Of a stretch of DNA of 64,000 bases, positions 1-7,945 are shown piece after piece (position 1 is the first letter of the stretch; each line of letters begins with the position of its first letter). Made by a program: the position numbers and the translations under genes. The notes under the pieces are model-generated. The model was given only the letters and a program-made list of their open reading frames with translations, made no database searches and had not been told where the DNA came from. The DNA comes from Kitasatospora sp. GP82 (lineage in GTDB: Bacteria; Actinomycetota; Actinomycetes; Streptomycetales; Streptomycetaceae). The stretch covers positions 62,001 through 126,000 of the forward strand of contig NZ_JARZAJ010000022.1 in assembly GCF_029892105.1 (NCBI RefSeq), in the 5' to 3' direction.

Positions 1-61
1 ATTTCACCCTCGGCGAAGTTCTCGACTTGCGGTGACTCACAGCGGCGTGGCGAGCGTCAAG

Positions 62-108
62 ACCTAGATCTAGTGGCTAGTGTCCTCGCCTGGGCCCACA
101 AGTTGTGG
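62..108 (+). promoter_or_regulatory. Candidate pair of NrdR boxes upstream of nrdRJ
   Basis: Two palindromes lie 65-110 bases before nrdR: CTAGATCTAG at 64-73 and CCACAAGTTGTGG at 96-108, about 33 bp centre to centre, or roughly three helical turns. NrdR is known to repress nrd promoters through two such boxes about that far apart, and the first matches the CxAxATxTxG core. The second is an odd-length palindrome and fits less well. Positions 1-60 hold no gene I can recognise. Confidence 0.6.
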
Positions 109-172
109 TCCACCCGCATCCATCGCGTAGAGTGTGTTGGTCTGCTGTCACGCCTGGGAGGGAGTCCTCGGG

Positions 173-670
173 ATGCATTGCCCCTTCTGCCGGCACCCTG
201 ACAGCCGGGTTGTGGACAGCCGCGCCAGCGACGACGGCAGTTCGATCCGCCGCCGCCGCCAGTGCCCGGATTGCGGTCGCCGCTTCACCACTGTGGAGAC
301 GGCCACCCTGATGGTCATCAAGCGCAGTGGTGTCACCGAACCTTTCTCCCGGGAGAAGGTCATCTCCGGCGTGCGCAAGGCATGCCAGGGCCGACCGGTC
401 ACCGAGGACGCGCTGGCCCAGCTCGGCCAGCGGGTCGAGGAGTGCGTGCGGGCCAGTGGCAGCGCCGAGCTTTCGACTCATGATGTGGGCCTGGCCATAC
501 TCGGCCCGCTCAAGGAGCTCGACGTGGTCGCGTACCTGAGGTTCGCCTCGGTCTACCGCGCCTTCGACGATCTCGAAGACTTCGAGGCCGCCATCGCGGA
601 ACTCCGCGCCGAGCGGCCCTTCAGTGCGGAGGACGGCGCAGCAGTGCCGTCGCCCGCCGCCGCGCCCTAG
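173..670 (+). CDS. nrdR: Transcriptional repressor NrdR
   Basis: A 165-residue protein of normal family length. It starts MHCPFC, with the N-terminal zinc ribbon (CPFC at 3-6 and CPDC about 28 residues later) followed by the ATP-cone domain (LMVIKRSG through the VYRAFDDLEDF region) that senses ATP/dATP. In this family dATP-bound NrdR represses ribonucleotide reductase genes. The ATG at 173 was chosen because MHCPFC is the family N-terminus and GGGAGGGAG sits 7-15 bases upstream; the frame is open further upstream but that part is not conserved. It lies first in a tandem with nrdJ, 181 bases away, and probably autoregulates through the upstream boxes. Confidence 0.95.
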   Translation: MHCPFCRHPDSRVVDSRASDDGSSIRRRRQCPDCGRRFTTVETATLMVIKRSGVTEPFSREKVISGVRKACQGRPVTEDALAQLGQRVEECVRASGSAELSTHDVGLAILGPLKELDVVAYLRFASVYRAFDDLEDFEAAIAELRAERPFSAEDGAAVPSPAAAP

Positions 671-851
671 TACGGCCGGTGCACCAACCGGCCCATCGGG
701 GCCGACGCGCGCCCGAAAACGGTGCGCAAAACAACACAAACCGTGCGCAAGCCGCCGACGTCTTCGGCTGCCCGCACACCAGGAAGAGCGAGCCAGCGAT
801 GCCCGGAAGCATCGGGGCATCCGGGGCGTTTGCCCAGGAGGAGGAGAAGAA

Positions 852-3734
852 GTGACAGACACGACGAGCGGTTCCGCACGCGGGTCGAAGTCCGAGAAGG
901 CGGCGAAGGGTGCCGGCAAGGCTCCCAAGGGCGGCCTGCGGATCGAGCGCATCTACACCACCCCTGGCGTCCACCCCTATGACGAGGTCAGCTGGGAGCG
1001 GCGGGACGTCGTCATGACCAACTGGCGTGACGGGTCGATCAACTTCGAGCAGCGCGGCGTCGAGTTCCCCGACTTCTGGTCGGTCAACGCCGTGAACATC
1101 GTCACGTCCAAGTACTTCCGCGGCGCGGTCGGCACCCCGCAGCGCGAGTGGAGCCTCAAGCAGATCATCGACCGGGTGGTGCTCACCTACCGCGCCGCCG
1201 GTGAGAAGAACGGCTACTTCGCCTCCTCGGACGACGCCGAGATCTTCGAGCACGAGCTGACCCACGCCCTCCTCCACCAGGTGTTCAGCTTCAACTCGCC
1301 GGTCTGGTTCAACGTCGGCACCAAGCAGCCCCAGCAGGTCAGCGCCTGCTTCATCCTGGCCGTCGACGACTCCATGGAGTCGATCCTCGACTGGTACAAG
1401 GAAGAGGGCATGATCTTCAAGGGCGGCTCCGGCGCCGGCCTGAACCTCTCCCGCATCCGCTCCTCCAAGGAGCTGCTCTCCTCCGGCGGCAACGCGTCCG
1501 GTCCGGTCTCCTTCATGCGCGGCGCCGACGCCTCGGCCGGCACCATCAAGTCCGGTGGCGCCACCCGCCGCGCGGCCAAGATGGTCGTCCTGGACGTGGA
1601 CCACCCGGACGTCGAGGCCTTCATCGAGACCAAGGTGAAGGAGGAGGAGAAGATCCGCGCCCTGCGCGACGCGGGCTTCGACATGGACCTCGGCGGCGAC
1701 GACATCGCCTCCGTCCAGTACCAGAACGCCAACAACTCCGTCCGCGTCTCGGACGAGTTCATGACCGCGGTCGAGAACGGCACCGAGTTCGGCCTGCGCG
1801 CCCGGATGACCGGCGAGGTCATCGAGACCGTCGACGCCAAGAAGCTGTTCCGCAAGATGGCCGAGGCCGCCTGGGCCTGCGCCGACCCCGGCATCCAGTA
1901 CGACTCGACCATCAACCACTGGCACACCTGCCCGGAGTCCGGCCGCATCAACGCGTCCAACCCCTGCTCCGAGTACATGCACCTGGACAACTCCAGCTGC
2001 AACCTCGCCTCGCTCAACCTCATGAAGTTCCTGCGCGAGGACGACAGCTTCGACGCCCAGACCTTCGCCAAGGTCGTCGAGCTGGTCATCACCGCGATGG
2101 ACATCTCGATCTGCTTCGCCGACTTCCCGACCGAGAAGATCGGCGAGACCACCCGCGCCTACCGCCAGCTCGGCATCGGCTACGCCAACCTCGGCGCCCT
2201 GCTGATGGCCACCGGCCACGCGTACGACTCCGAGGGCGGCCGCGCCCTGGCCGGTTCCATCACCTCGCTGATGACCGGTACCGCCTACCGCCGTGGCGCC
2301 GAACTCGCCGGTGTGGTCGGCCCGTACGACGGCTACGCCCGCAACGCCGCTCCGCACCAGCAGGTCATGAAGCAGCACGCGGACGCCAACTCCGCCGCCC
2401 GCTCCTACGACGACCTGGACGCCCCCGTCTGGGCCGCCGCCACCGAGACCTGGCAGGACGTGCTGCGCATCGGTGCGCAGAACGGTTTCCGCAACGCCCA
2501 GGCTTCGGTGCTCGCTCCGACCGGCACCATCGGCCTGATGATGGACTGCGACACCACGGGCGTCGAGCCGGACCTGGCCCTGGTCAAGTTCAAGAAGCTC
2601 GTCGGCGGCGGCTCGATGCAGATCGTCAACGGCACCGTGCCGCGCGCCCTGCGACGCATGGGCTACCAGGACGAGCAGGTCGAGGCGGTCGTCGCCCACA
2701 TCGCCGAGCACGGCAACGTGGTGGACGCCCCCGGCCTGAAGTCCGAGCACTACGAGGTGTTCGACTGCGCGATGGGTGAGCGCTCCATCTCGCCGATGGG
2801 CCACGTGCGGATGATGTCGGCGATCCAGCCGTGGATCTCCGGAGCCATCTCCAAGACGGTCAACATGCCGGAGAGCGCCACCGTCGAGGAGATCGAGGAG
2901 ATCTACTTCGAGGCGTGGAAGCTGGGCGTCAAGGCGCTCGCGATCTACCGCGACAACTGCAAGGTCGGCCAGCCGCTTTCGGCCAAGTCCAAGACCCCCG
3001 CGGTCGAGGAGAAGGCCGCCGCCGAGCCGAAGGTCGAGAAGGTCGTCGAGTACCGTCCCGTCCGCAAGCGCCTCCCCAAGGGCCGCCCCGGCATCACCAC
3101 GTCCTTCACGGTCGGCGGCGCCGAGGGCTACATGACGGCCAACTCCTACCCGGACGACGGCCTGGGCGAGGTCTTCCTGAAGATGTCCAAGCAGGGCTCG
3201 ACCCTCGCGGGCATGATGGACGCCTTCTCCATCGCGGTCTCGGTCGGTATGCAGTACGGCGTGCCGCTGGAGACGTACGTCTCGAAGTTCACCAACATGC
3301 GCTTCGAGCCGGCCGGTCTGACCGACGACCCGGACGTGCGGATGGCGCAGTCCATCGTGGACTACATCTTCCGCCGCCTGGCGCTGGACTTCCTGCCCTT
3401 CGAGACCCGCTCCGCTCTGGGCATCCACTCCGTCGAGGAGCGCCAGCGGCACCTGGAGACCGGCTCCTACGAGCCGCTCGAGGCGGAGGACGTCGACGTG
3501 GAGGGCCTGGCCCAGTCCGCGCCGGTCGCCGCCAAGCCGGCCGTCCAGCAGCCGGTCGCCGAGAAGCCGAAGGCGACCACCCCGGCCAAGGCCCACAACT
3601 CCACCGAGCTGCTGGAGATCCAGCAGGGCCTCAACGCCGACGCGCCGCTCTGCTTCTCCTGCGGCACCAAGATGCGCCGCGCCGGCAGCTGCTACCTCTG
3701 CGAGGGCTGCGGCTCCACCAGCGGTTGCAGCTGA
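852..3734 (+). CDS. nrdJ: Adenosylcobalamin-dependent (class II) ribonucleotide reductase NrdJ
   Basis: A 960-residue class II reductase that converts ribonucleotides to deoxyribonucleotides using coenzyme B12. Visible landmarks are SACFILAVDDSMESI near the N-terminal cysteine, the catalytic NPCSEYMHLDNSSCNLASLN segment with the CxE radical site, APTGTIGLMMDCDTTG, and a C-terminal redox tail CFSCGTKMRRAGSCYLCEGC. The GTG at 852 is preceded by AGGAGGAGGAGAA and yields VTDTTSG; the longer open frame upstream runs through the nrdR-nrdJ spacer. That spacer (671-851) carries a small inverted repeat GGCCGGT/ACCGGCC at 674-693, perhaps a weak attenuator. I saw no cobalamin riboswitch. Likely co-regulated with nrdR by NrdR. 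Confidence 0.96.
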   Translation: MTDTTSGSARGSKSEKAAKGAGKAPKGGLRIERIYTTPGVHPYDEVSWERRDVVMTNWRDGSINFEQRGVEFPDFWSVNAVNIVTSKYFRGAVGTPQREWSLKQIIDRVVLTYRAAGEKNGYFASSDDAEIFEHELTHALLHQVFSFNSPVWFNVGTKQPQQVSACFILAVDDSMESILDWYKEEGMIFKGGSGAGLNLSRIRSSKELLSSGGNASGPVSFMRGADASAGTIKSGGATRRAAKMVVLDVDHPDVEAFIETKVKEEEKIRALRDAGFDMDLGGDDIASVQYQNANNSVRVSDEFMTAVENGTEFGLRARMTGEVIETVDAKKLFRKMAEAAWACADPGIQYDSTINHWHTCPESGRINASNPCSEYMHLDNSSCNLASLNLMKFLREDDSFDAQTFAKVVELVITAMDISICFADFPTEKIGETTRAYRQLGIGYANLGALLMATGHAYDSEGGRALAGSITSLMTGTAYRRGAELAGVVGPYDGYARNAAPHQQVMKQHADANSAARSYDDLDAPVWAAATETWQDVLRIGAQNGFRNAQASVLAPTGTIGLMMDCDTTGVEPDLALVKFKKLVGGGSMQIVNGTVPRALRRMGYQDEQVEAVVAHIAEHGNVVDAPGLKSEHYEVFDCAMGERSISPMGHVRMMSAIQPWISGAISKTVNMPESATVEEIEEIYFEAWKLGVKALAIYRDNCKVGQPLSAKSKTPAVEEKAAAEPKVEKVVEYRPVRKRLPKGRPGITTSFTVGGAEGYMTANSYPDDGLGEVFLKMSKQGSTLAGMMDAFSIAVSVGMQYGVPLETYVSKFTNMRFEPAGLTDDPDVRMAQSIVDYIFRRLALDFLPFETRSALGIHSVEERQRHLETGSYEPLEAEDVDVEGLAQSAPVAAKPAVQQPVAEKPKATTPAKAHNSTELLEIQQGLNADAPLCFSCGTKMRRAGSCYLCEGCGSTSGCS

Positions 3735-3795
3735 TGAACACCACGGCGTCGGACGCGATGTCCGACGTGCGGCTCGCCGGTAGCTGAGCCGCTGC

Positions 3796-3834
3796 CCACG
3801 GAGGGCGTCGACCATTGGTCGGCGCCCTCCGTGG
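3796..3834 (+). terminator. Rho-independent-type terminator after nrdJ
   Basis: CCACGGAGGGCGTCGACC pairs with GGTCGGCGCCCTCCGTGG across a 3-base loop (18 bp with one G-U pair), 60 bases after the nrdJ stop. Confidence 0.85.
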
Positions 3835-3902
3835 CGTTCACGGCCGATGCGGCGCAGTCGAGTCGACGACGCGGTGCCGACCGCCACCTGGGTGGTCGGG
3901 CC

Positions 3903-4190
3903 TCAGCCGGCCGCGGGGGCGGTTCGGACAGCGGAGCGACTCGGAGCCTGCGGCTGTCGCAGCACGGCGACGGTGAGGACGAAGGCGATGGCGATCAGGG
4001 CCGTGGCGACGCCGAAGGCGAGGTGGATGCCGTTGGTCAGGGCCGAGGGGGTGTTCTGACCGGTGGTCAGGAGGTGGTGGGTGCGGGAGTTGGCGAGAGT
4101 GGAGAGCACGGCGACGCCGAGTGCCCCGCCGATCTGCTGGGTGGTGTTGAAGAGGCCGGAGGCGACCCCGGCGTCCTCCGGTCCCGCGGC
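3903..4190 (-). pseudogene. C-terminal remnant of an MFS drug-efflux transporter
   Basis: The frame ending at 3903 encodes GPEDAGVASGLFNTTQQIGG... followed by two hydrophobic helices and a basic tail. This is the last 95 or so residues of an EmrB/QacA-type transporter, where ASGLFNTTQQIGG(A/S)LG is the usual segment before the final helices. The preceding 350-400 residues are absent. Upstream, the DNA switches abruptly to the marR gene in a different frame around 4185-4215. No start codon or ribosome site precedes the remnant, so it is best read as the stump of a marR-MFS operon left by an internal deletion. Confidence 0.8.
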
Positions 4191-4666
4191 CGCCGCGCCC
4201 GCCGCACGGGCCGCTCGGGCTCGGCCGGTGTGGCGAGGTGCCCCTCGGTGAGTCGCAGCAGTGCGCGGGTGAAGACCTCGCGCTCCTCGGCGGGCAGGGC
4301 ATCGAGTACTTCGCGGTGGACGCGGTCGGCGATCTGCGCTCCCTCGGCGACCGCGCGCTCGCCCTCCTCGGTGACCGAGACGATCCTGGCCCGGCGGTCG
4401 GTGGTCGATGGGCGGCGCTCGGCGAGTCCGGCCTTCTCCAGTTCGTCGACGGTGACGACCATCGTGGTCTTGTCGAGGTCGGAGAGCTCGGCCAGCTGGG
4501 CCTGGGTCCGCTCCTGCTCCTGTGCGTGATAGAGCACACAGAAGGCTCGCGGAGTGGTGCCGGCCTCGGCGAAGGCGGCTGCCATCTGGGTCGCCAGGAC
4601 GTGGCTGGCGTGGGTCAGCAGATGGGAGAGGTCGGCGACCTCGCGTGCGGGCACATTCCTCGACAT
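4067..4666 (-). CDS. MarR-family regulator, 3' end fused by deletion to an MFS remnant
   Basis: Residues 1-145 form a complete MarR fold: helices with AFCVLYHAQEQER, a winged helix (LAELSDLDKTTMVVTVDELE, then RRPSTTDRRARIVSVTEEG) and a closing dimerisation helix ending near LRLTEGHLA. MarR proteins are usually 140-160 residues. Here the natural stop appears lost and the frame runs into the MFS stump in the wrong frame, adding about 50 Pro/Ser/Arg-rich residues. A TAGGCT-like -10 ends 6 bases before the ATG, so the transcript may be leaderless. An imperfect repeat AGTGC/GTACT in the promoter is a possible operator. DNA-binding may survive although the pump it would control is gone. Confidence 0.8.
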   Translation of the reverse strand: MSRNVPAREVADLSHLLTHASHVLATQMAAAFAEAGTTPRAFCVLYHAQEQERTQAQLAELSDLDKTTMVVTVDELEKAGLAERRPSTTDRRARIVSVTEEGERAVAEGAQIADRVHREVLDALPAEEREVFTRALLRLTEGHLATPAEPERPVRRARRPRDRRTPGSPPASSTPPSRSAGHSASPCSPLSPTPAPTTS

Positions 4667-4735
4667 GCACCGAGCCTAACAAGTGCGACAGGTACTGGAT
4701 TATCCGCTTGCCGACGACCTTCCGGACTTCCGGGT

Positions 4736-4751
4736 GTCAACCTAGGTTGAC
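4736..4751. promoter_or_regulatory. Perfect 16-bp palindrome, likely operator of the HTH gene
   Basis: GTCAACCTAGGTTGAC is a perfect palindrome ending three bases before the ATG of the small HTH gene. TAGGTT at 4743-4748 is placed as a -10 element for transcription starting at or next to the start codon; there is no Shine-Dalgarno sequence. Autoregulation by the HTH protein is an inference. Confidence 0.6.
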
Positions 4752-4754
4752 GGC

Positions 4755-4985
4755 ATGAGCGAGACGAAGCAGCTGGCGGCAGACGCGAGCAGCCGGGATC
4801 CGGCGGTCGGACTGCGGGCAGTCCGGGCCCTGCGGGACCTGGCGGACCGGCTGGAGGATCTCCGGGTCGGGAATGCGCGGGGGTCGGGCTGGTCCTGGCA
4901 GGAGATCGCGGCCTGTCCCGGAGTCAGCCGGCAGGCGGTGCACAAGAAGTGCGCCCGGCGGGGTTTCGGGACCGGAGAGGACTGA
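4755..4985 (+). CDS. Small helix-turn-helix protein, partner of Clp-N gene
   Basis: 76 residues: an amphipathic N-terminal helix (DPAVGLRAVRALRDLADRLEDL) followed by a helix-turn-helix GWSWQEIAACPGVSRQAVHKK. In actinomycetes this type of gene is typically followed by a gene for a protein with the Clp N-terminal domain. Here the downstream partner is a remnant starting three bases after the stop. CPGVSRQ replaces the usual LGVSRQ in the turn, which may weaken the fold. No ribosome site is visible, so translation is probably leaderless. Confidence 0.75.
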   Translation: MSETKQLAADASSRDPAVGLRAVRALRDLADRLEDLRVGNARGSGWSWQEIAACPGVSRQAVHKKCARRGFGTGED

Positions 4986-4987
4986 GG

Positions 4988-5131
4988 ATGTTCGAGCGGT
5001 CCAGTGAAGGGCCGCGCCGGACGGTGGTCCTGGGACGGCGCGGCACTCGCGGCGATCGGGGCCGACCTGGACGCCGTCCGGGGGTGGTGGAGGCGGCCTG
5101 GTACCGCTTCGGGGAGCGCTCCGACAAGTAG
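4988..5131 (+). pseudogene. Remnant of a Clp N-terminal-domain (ClpC/ClpA-like) protein
   Basis: The ATG at 4988 begins MFERSSEGPRRTVVLG, which matches the start of the Clp-N repeat (MFERFTDRARRVVVLAQEEA in ClpC). After about 16 codons the similarity jumps to another frame as DGAALAAIGADLDAVR (about 5031-5078), the equivalent of GVAAKALESLGISLEAVR later in the same repeat. About 25 residues and the reading frame are lost at the join, and the rest of the gene is missing. Confidence 0.75.
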
Positions 5132-5180
5132 TGGGCGCCGGGCTGTGCGGATGCGGAGCGTCAGTGTCCGATACGGATCG

Positions 5181-5219
5181 TCAACTGACCGTTGAGCATA
5201 AGGGATGAATGGATATGAT
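5181..5219 (+). promoter_or_regulatory. Conservon promoter with operator-like inverted repeat
   Basis: TTGAGC (5192-5197), a 16-base spacer and TATGAT (5214-5219) resemble a principal-sigma promoter. TCAAC-TGACC-GTTGA (5181-5195) is an inverted repeat overlapping the -35. It is the only good promoter candidate in the 200 bases before cvnA. Confidence 0.5.
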
Positions 5220-5331
5220 CTGTTGACCGCGTGTACTTGATAAAAGCCCTGCGCTCGCTGTCCAGCGAGTCCCGGGCGGTGCCGCGTTGTCGCTTGGCCC
5301 ACGCTGACGCCCGCCCCCGAGGATCAGGTTG

Positions 5332-7158
5332 ATGAGAGCTCGCACGCGCTTCTATCGCGTGGCGCAACCACGCCCGAACGGCAGGACCGTGTTCTGGGCG
5401 GTCGCCGGGATCCTGGTGGGTGCGGGCGCCGGTGTCGCCGCCGTCGTCCTCGCCTCGACCGCGCAGCGGTCGGCCGTCGCGGCGACCGTGGCCGGCGGCC
5501 TGGTGCTGTGGTCGGCCCTGGTCGTCGTGGCGTGCCGGCAGGCCGAGCGCTCCCGGCGGATGCGCGAGGAACTGACCACCGCCCGCTACGAGCTGACGGA
5601 CACACGGTCCAAGGCCACCGCGCTGCAGTCGGATCTCTCGGCGACGCACGCGGCCGCGGCAGCTCTGCGAACGGCCCTCACCACGGCCCAGACCGAGTGC
5701 GAGTCCGCCCGCGCCGAACTGGCCGGGGCCCGTACGGCCCTCGCGGAGATCCGGGCAGAGGCGACGGCCCTGCGCGAGCGGAGCGAGAGCGAGATCGCGG
5801 CCCTGCGCGAGCAGACCGAGGCCGCCGACCGGGACCGGGCGGATCTCGACCGGCTCAGCTGCGAGGTCCTGCCCGAGGTGGTCTCCCGGCTGCGCTCAGG
5901 CAGTTCGGTGGACTCGGTACTCGCGCCCCACGCAGCCCTGCCGCATGCCGGACTGCTGCGTACGGTGGCCGAGGAGGTCGGCCGGGGCGAGCGCCAGCGG
6001 GCGGCCGCGCTCGCGGTCTGCGCCACGGCGGCCGGGCGAGTACAGGCGCTGGCCACCAGCATGCACGCCGAGCTGCGCGAGATGCAGCACCAGCACGGCG
6101 AGGACGTGCTCGGCGACCTGCTCGGCCTGGACCACTCCACCGCCCAGATCGGTCGGATGGCGGACGGTATCGCGGTGCTGACCGGTGCCCGTTCCGGACG
6201 GCGCTGGACCAAGCCGATCGGCGTCGAGTCGATCCTGCGCGGTGCGCTCGGGCGGATCGGCGCGTACCAGCGGGTGCGGCTGCACTCCGCCAGCACGGCG
6301 GCGGTCGCCGGTTTCGCGGCCGAGGGCGTGATGCACGCGCTGGCCGAACTGCTCGACAACGCCGCCAACTTCTCGGCTCCGCCGGCCGAGGTGCACGTGT
6401 ATGTCGAGGAGGTCCACTCCGGACTGGTGATCACCGTCGAGGACGGCGGTCTCGGTCTGAGCGAGAGCTGGCTGCGCCGCGCCGAACAGGCCGTCTCCGC
6501 CGCTCCGTTGGACCTCACCACGCTCTCCGCCGGTACCCGTCTCGGCCTTGCCGTGGTCGGTTCGCTGGCCCGCAAGCACGGTCTCTCGATCTCCTTCCGG
6601 CCGTCCGCACGGGGCGGCACCGGTGTGGTCATGCTGATCCCCGAGCGGCTGGTGACCCACCCCACGCCCGCCGTCAGCCGGGCCCTCGCGGCCGCCCGTA
6701 CGGGTGCCCCCGAGGCGCCGCAGGGCCGCGGTGAGCACCTCCGCGCCGGGAACGTCCGTGCCGAGCAGGCCAGGCCGGAGCAGCTCCGTGCCGAACGGGT
6801 GCGACCCGCGCTGGAGCCGAGCCGTTCGCGGTCCGGCCTCTCCCCGGCCGTGCGACCGGAGCCCGGCCGCACGGAACCGGGGACAGCCCGGACCGCCGGT
6901 GAGGCGGAGCCGGCGACCGCAGCCGGGCCCGCCACGGGCGCCGGCGGTCTGCCGCAGCGCCGCCGGGGCCAGACCCTTGCGGCCGCCCAGCCGTCCGCGC
7001 CCGCTCGGACCTCCGCCCAGCCGTCCGCGCCGGCGCTGTCGGCGCAGCCCGTACGAGCCGACGCGGCCGTCTCCGCGGCCCGGTTCGGCGCCTTCCGCAA
7101 GGCCCTCCAGCAGGGGCCCGCCACTACCGACGCCCTCCCGAAGGATGACTCCCGATGA
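5332..7158 (+). CDS. Conservon sensor-histidine-kinase-like protein CvnA
   Basis: 608 residues. Two hydrophobic helices at about 20-75 anchor the protein. A long alanine/glutamate-rich coiled coil (about 80-190) leads to a nitrate-sensor-like helical region and a GHKL ATPase domain with LAELLDNAANFS (N-box), VEDGGLGLS (G1-type) and GTRLGLAVVGSLARKHGL (G2). The C-terminal 180 residues are Pro/Ala/Arg-rich and presumably disordered. The usual phosphoacceptor His of a HisKA domain is not obvious, as is common in conservon kinases. The ATG at 5332 follows GAGGA at a good distance; a TTG directly before it is in frame. First gene of a six-gene, mostly overlapping operon. Confidence 0.88.
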   Translation: MRARTRFYRVAQPRPNGRTVFWAVAGILVGAGAGVAAVVLASTAQRSAVAATVAGGLVLWSALVVVACRQAERSRRMREELTTARYELTDTRSKATALQSDLSATHAAAAALRTALTTAQTECESARAELAGARTALAEIRAEATALRERSESEIAALREQTEAADRDRADLDRLSCEVLPEVVSRLRSGSSVDSVLAPHAALPHAGLLRTVAEEVGRGERQRAAALAVCATAAGRVQALATSMHAELREMQHQHGEDVLGDLLGLDHSTAQIGRMADGIAVLTGARSGRRWTKPIGVESILRGALGRIGAYQRVRLHSASTAAVAGFAAEGVMHALAELLDNAANFSAPPAEVHVYVEEVHSGLVITVEDGGLGLSESWLRRAEQAVSAAPLDLTTLSAGTRLGLAVVGSLARKHGLSISFRPSARGGTGVVMLIPERLVTHPTPAVSRALAAARTGAPEAPQGRGEHLRAGNVRAEQARPEQLRAERVRPALEPSRSRSGLSPAVRPEPGRTEPGTARTAGEAEPATAAGPATGAGGLPQRRRGQTLAAAQPSAPARTSAQPSAPALSAQPVRADAAVSAARFGAFRKALQQGPATTDALPKDDSR

Positions 7159-7580
7159 GCAGCAGCACCGACCGCGACCTCGACTGGCTGTTGGAGAACC
7201 TGCTGACCGGCACGCCCGGAGCCCGGCACGCGCTGGTGCTCTCGGCCGACGGCCTCAAGCTCTGCCACACCGCCGGTCTGAGCGTCGACCAGGCCGACCA
7301 GCTGTCGGCGATCGCCTCCGGGATGCAGAGCCTGGCGCACGGCGCGTCGATCGAGTTCGGTGACGGCAGCGGCGGGGTCCGGCAGTCGATGACCGAGTTC
7401 CACGGCGGGATCCTGTGCATCGTGGCAGCCGGTCAGGGTGCACACCTGGCCGTGGTGACCGACGACGACGCGGACGTGGGTGTGGTCGGCCACAACATGC
7501 ACGGTCTGATCGAGCAGATCGGCACCCTGCTGAGCTCGCCGCCCCGGACGGCCGGGACCGGGATAGGGGCCGGGGTGTGA
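7155..7580 (+). CDS. Roadblock/LC7 protein CvnB
   Basis: 141 residues, one Roadblock/LC7 domain: LDWLLENLLTGTPGARHALVLS, then the SADGLKLC strand and the GASIEFGDGSGGVRQSMTEF segment. In Streptomyces conservons, CvnB binds the kinase-like CvnA and the GTPase CvnD at the membrane, resembling a regulator of a small G protein. The start codon overlaps the cvnA stop (ATGA), so translation is coupled. Confidence 0.92.
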   Translation: MSSSTDRDLDWLLENLLTGTPGARHALVLSADGLKLCHTAGLSVDQADQLSAIASGMQSLAHGASIEFGDGSGGVRQSMTEFHGGILCIVAAGQGAHLAVVTDDDADVGVVGHNMHGLIEQIGTLLSSPPRTAGTGIGAGV

Positions 7581-7945
7581 CGGCGCTCCCGGGACTGCCG
7601 GGTCGCGACGAGGACCCGGATCGGCTCTACACCGTCACCCGGGGCCGCAGCCGCCCGCCGGAGCACGCCTTCGACCTGGTCACCCTGATCGTCAGCGAGC
7701 AGCAGCCGGTGCCCGGGATGCAGTCCGAGCACGCCCGGATCCTCGCGCTGTGCGAGACCCCGACGGCCGTTGTGGAGATCGCGGCCGAGCTGGCCCTGCC
7801 GGTGAGCATCGTCAAGATCCTGCTCGGCGACCTGCTGGAGACGCACCGGATCACCGCCCGGCATCCCCGGTTCGCCCCCACCAAGGCCCGGCTGCCCGAC
7901 CTCGACACGCTGAAGCAGGTGCTGCATGGACTCCAACAGCTCTGA
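7577..7945 (+). CDS. DUF742 protein CvnC
   Basis: 122 residues. The GTG at 7577 overlaps the cvnB stop. LYTVTRGRSRP and FDLVTLIV are typical of DUF742, followed by a winged-helix-like region (ARILALCETPTAVVEIAAEL ... VKILLGDLLETHRI). Its biochemical role in the conservon complex is unknown. The last 20 bases overlap cvnD. Confidence 0.9.
   Translation: MTALPGLPGRDEDPDRLYTVTRGRSRPPEHAFDLVTLIVSEQQPVPGMQSEHARILALCETPTAVVEIAAELALPVSIVKILLGDLLETHRITARHPRFAPTKARLPDLDTLKQVLHGLQQL

Noticed and set aside
671..851. Possible cobalamin riboswitch before nrdJ
   Set aside because: No B12 box or long conserved fold is visible; only a 7-bp repeat. NrdR control is sufficient.
621..3887. A 1088-residue open frame on the minus strand across nrdJ
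   Set aside because: It is antisense to a clear nrdJ and its translation is Gly/Leu/Asp/His-rich repetitive sequence typical of the complement of high-GC3 coding DNA.
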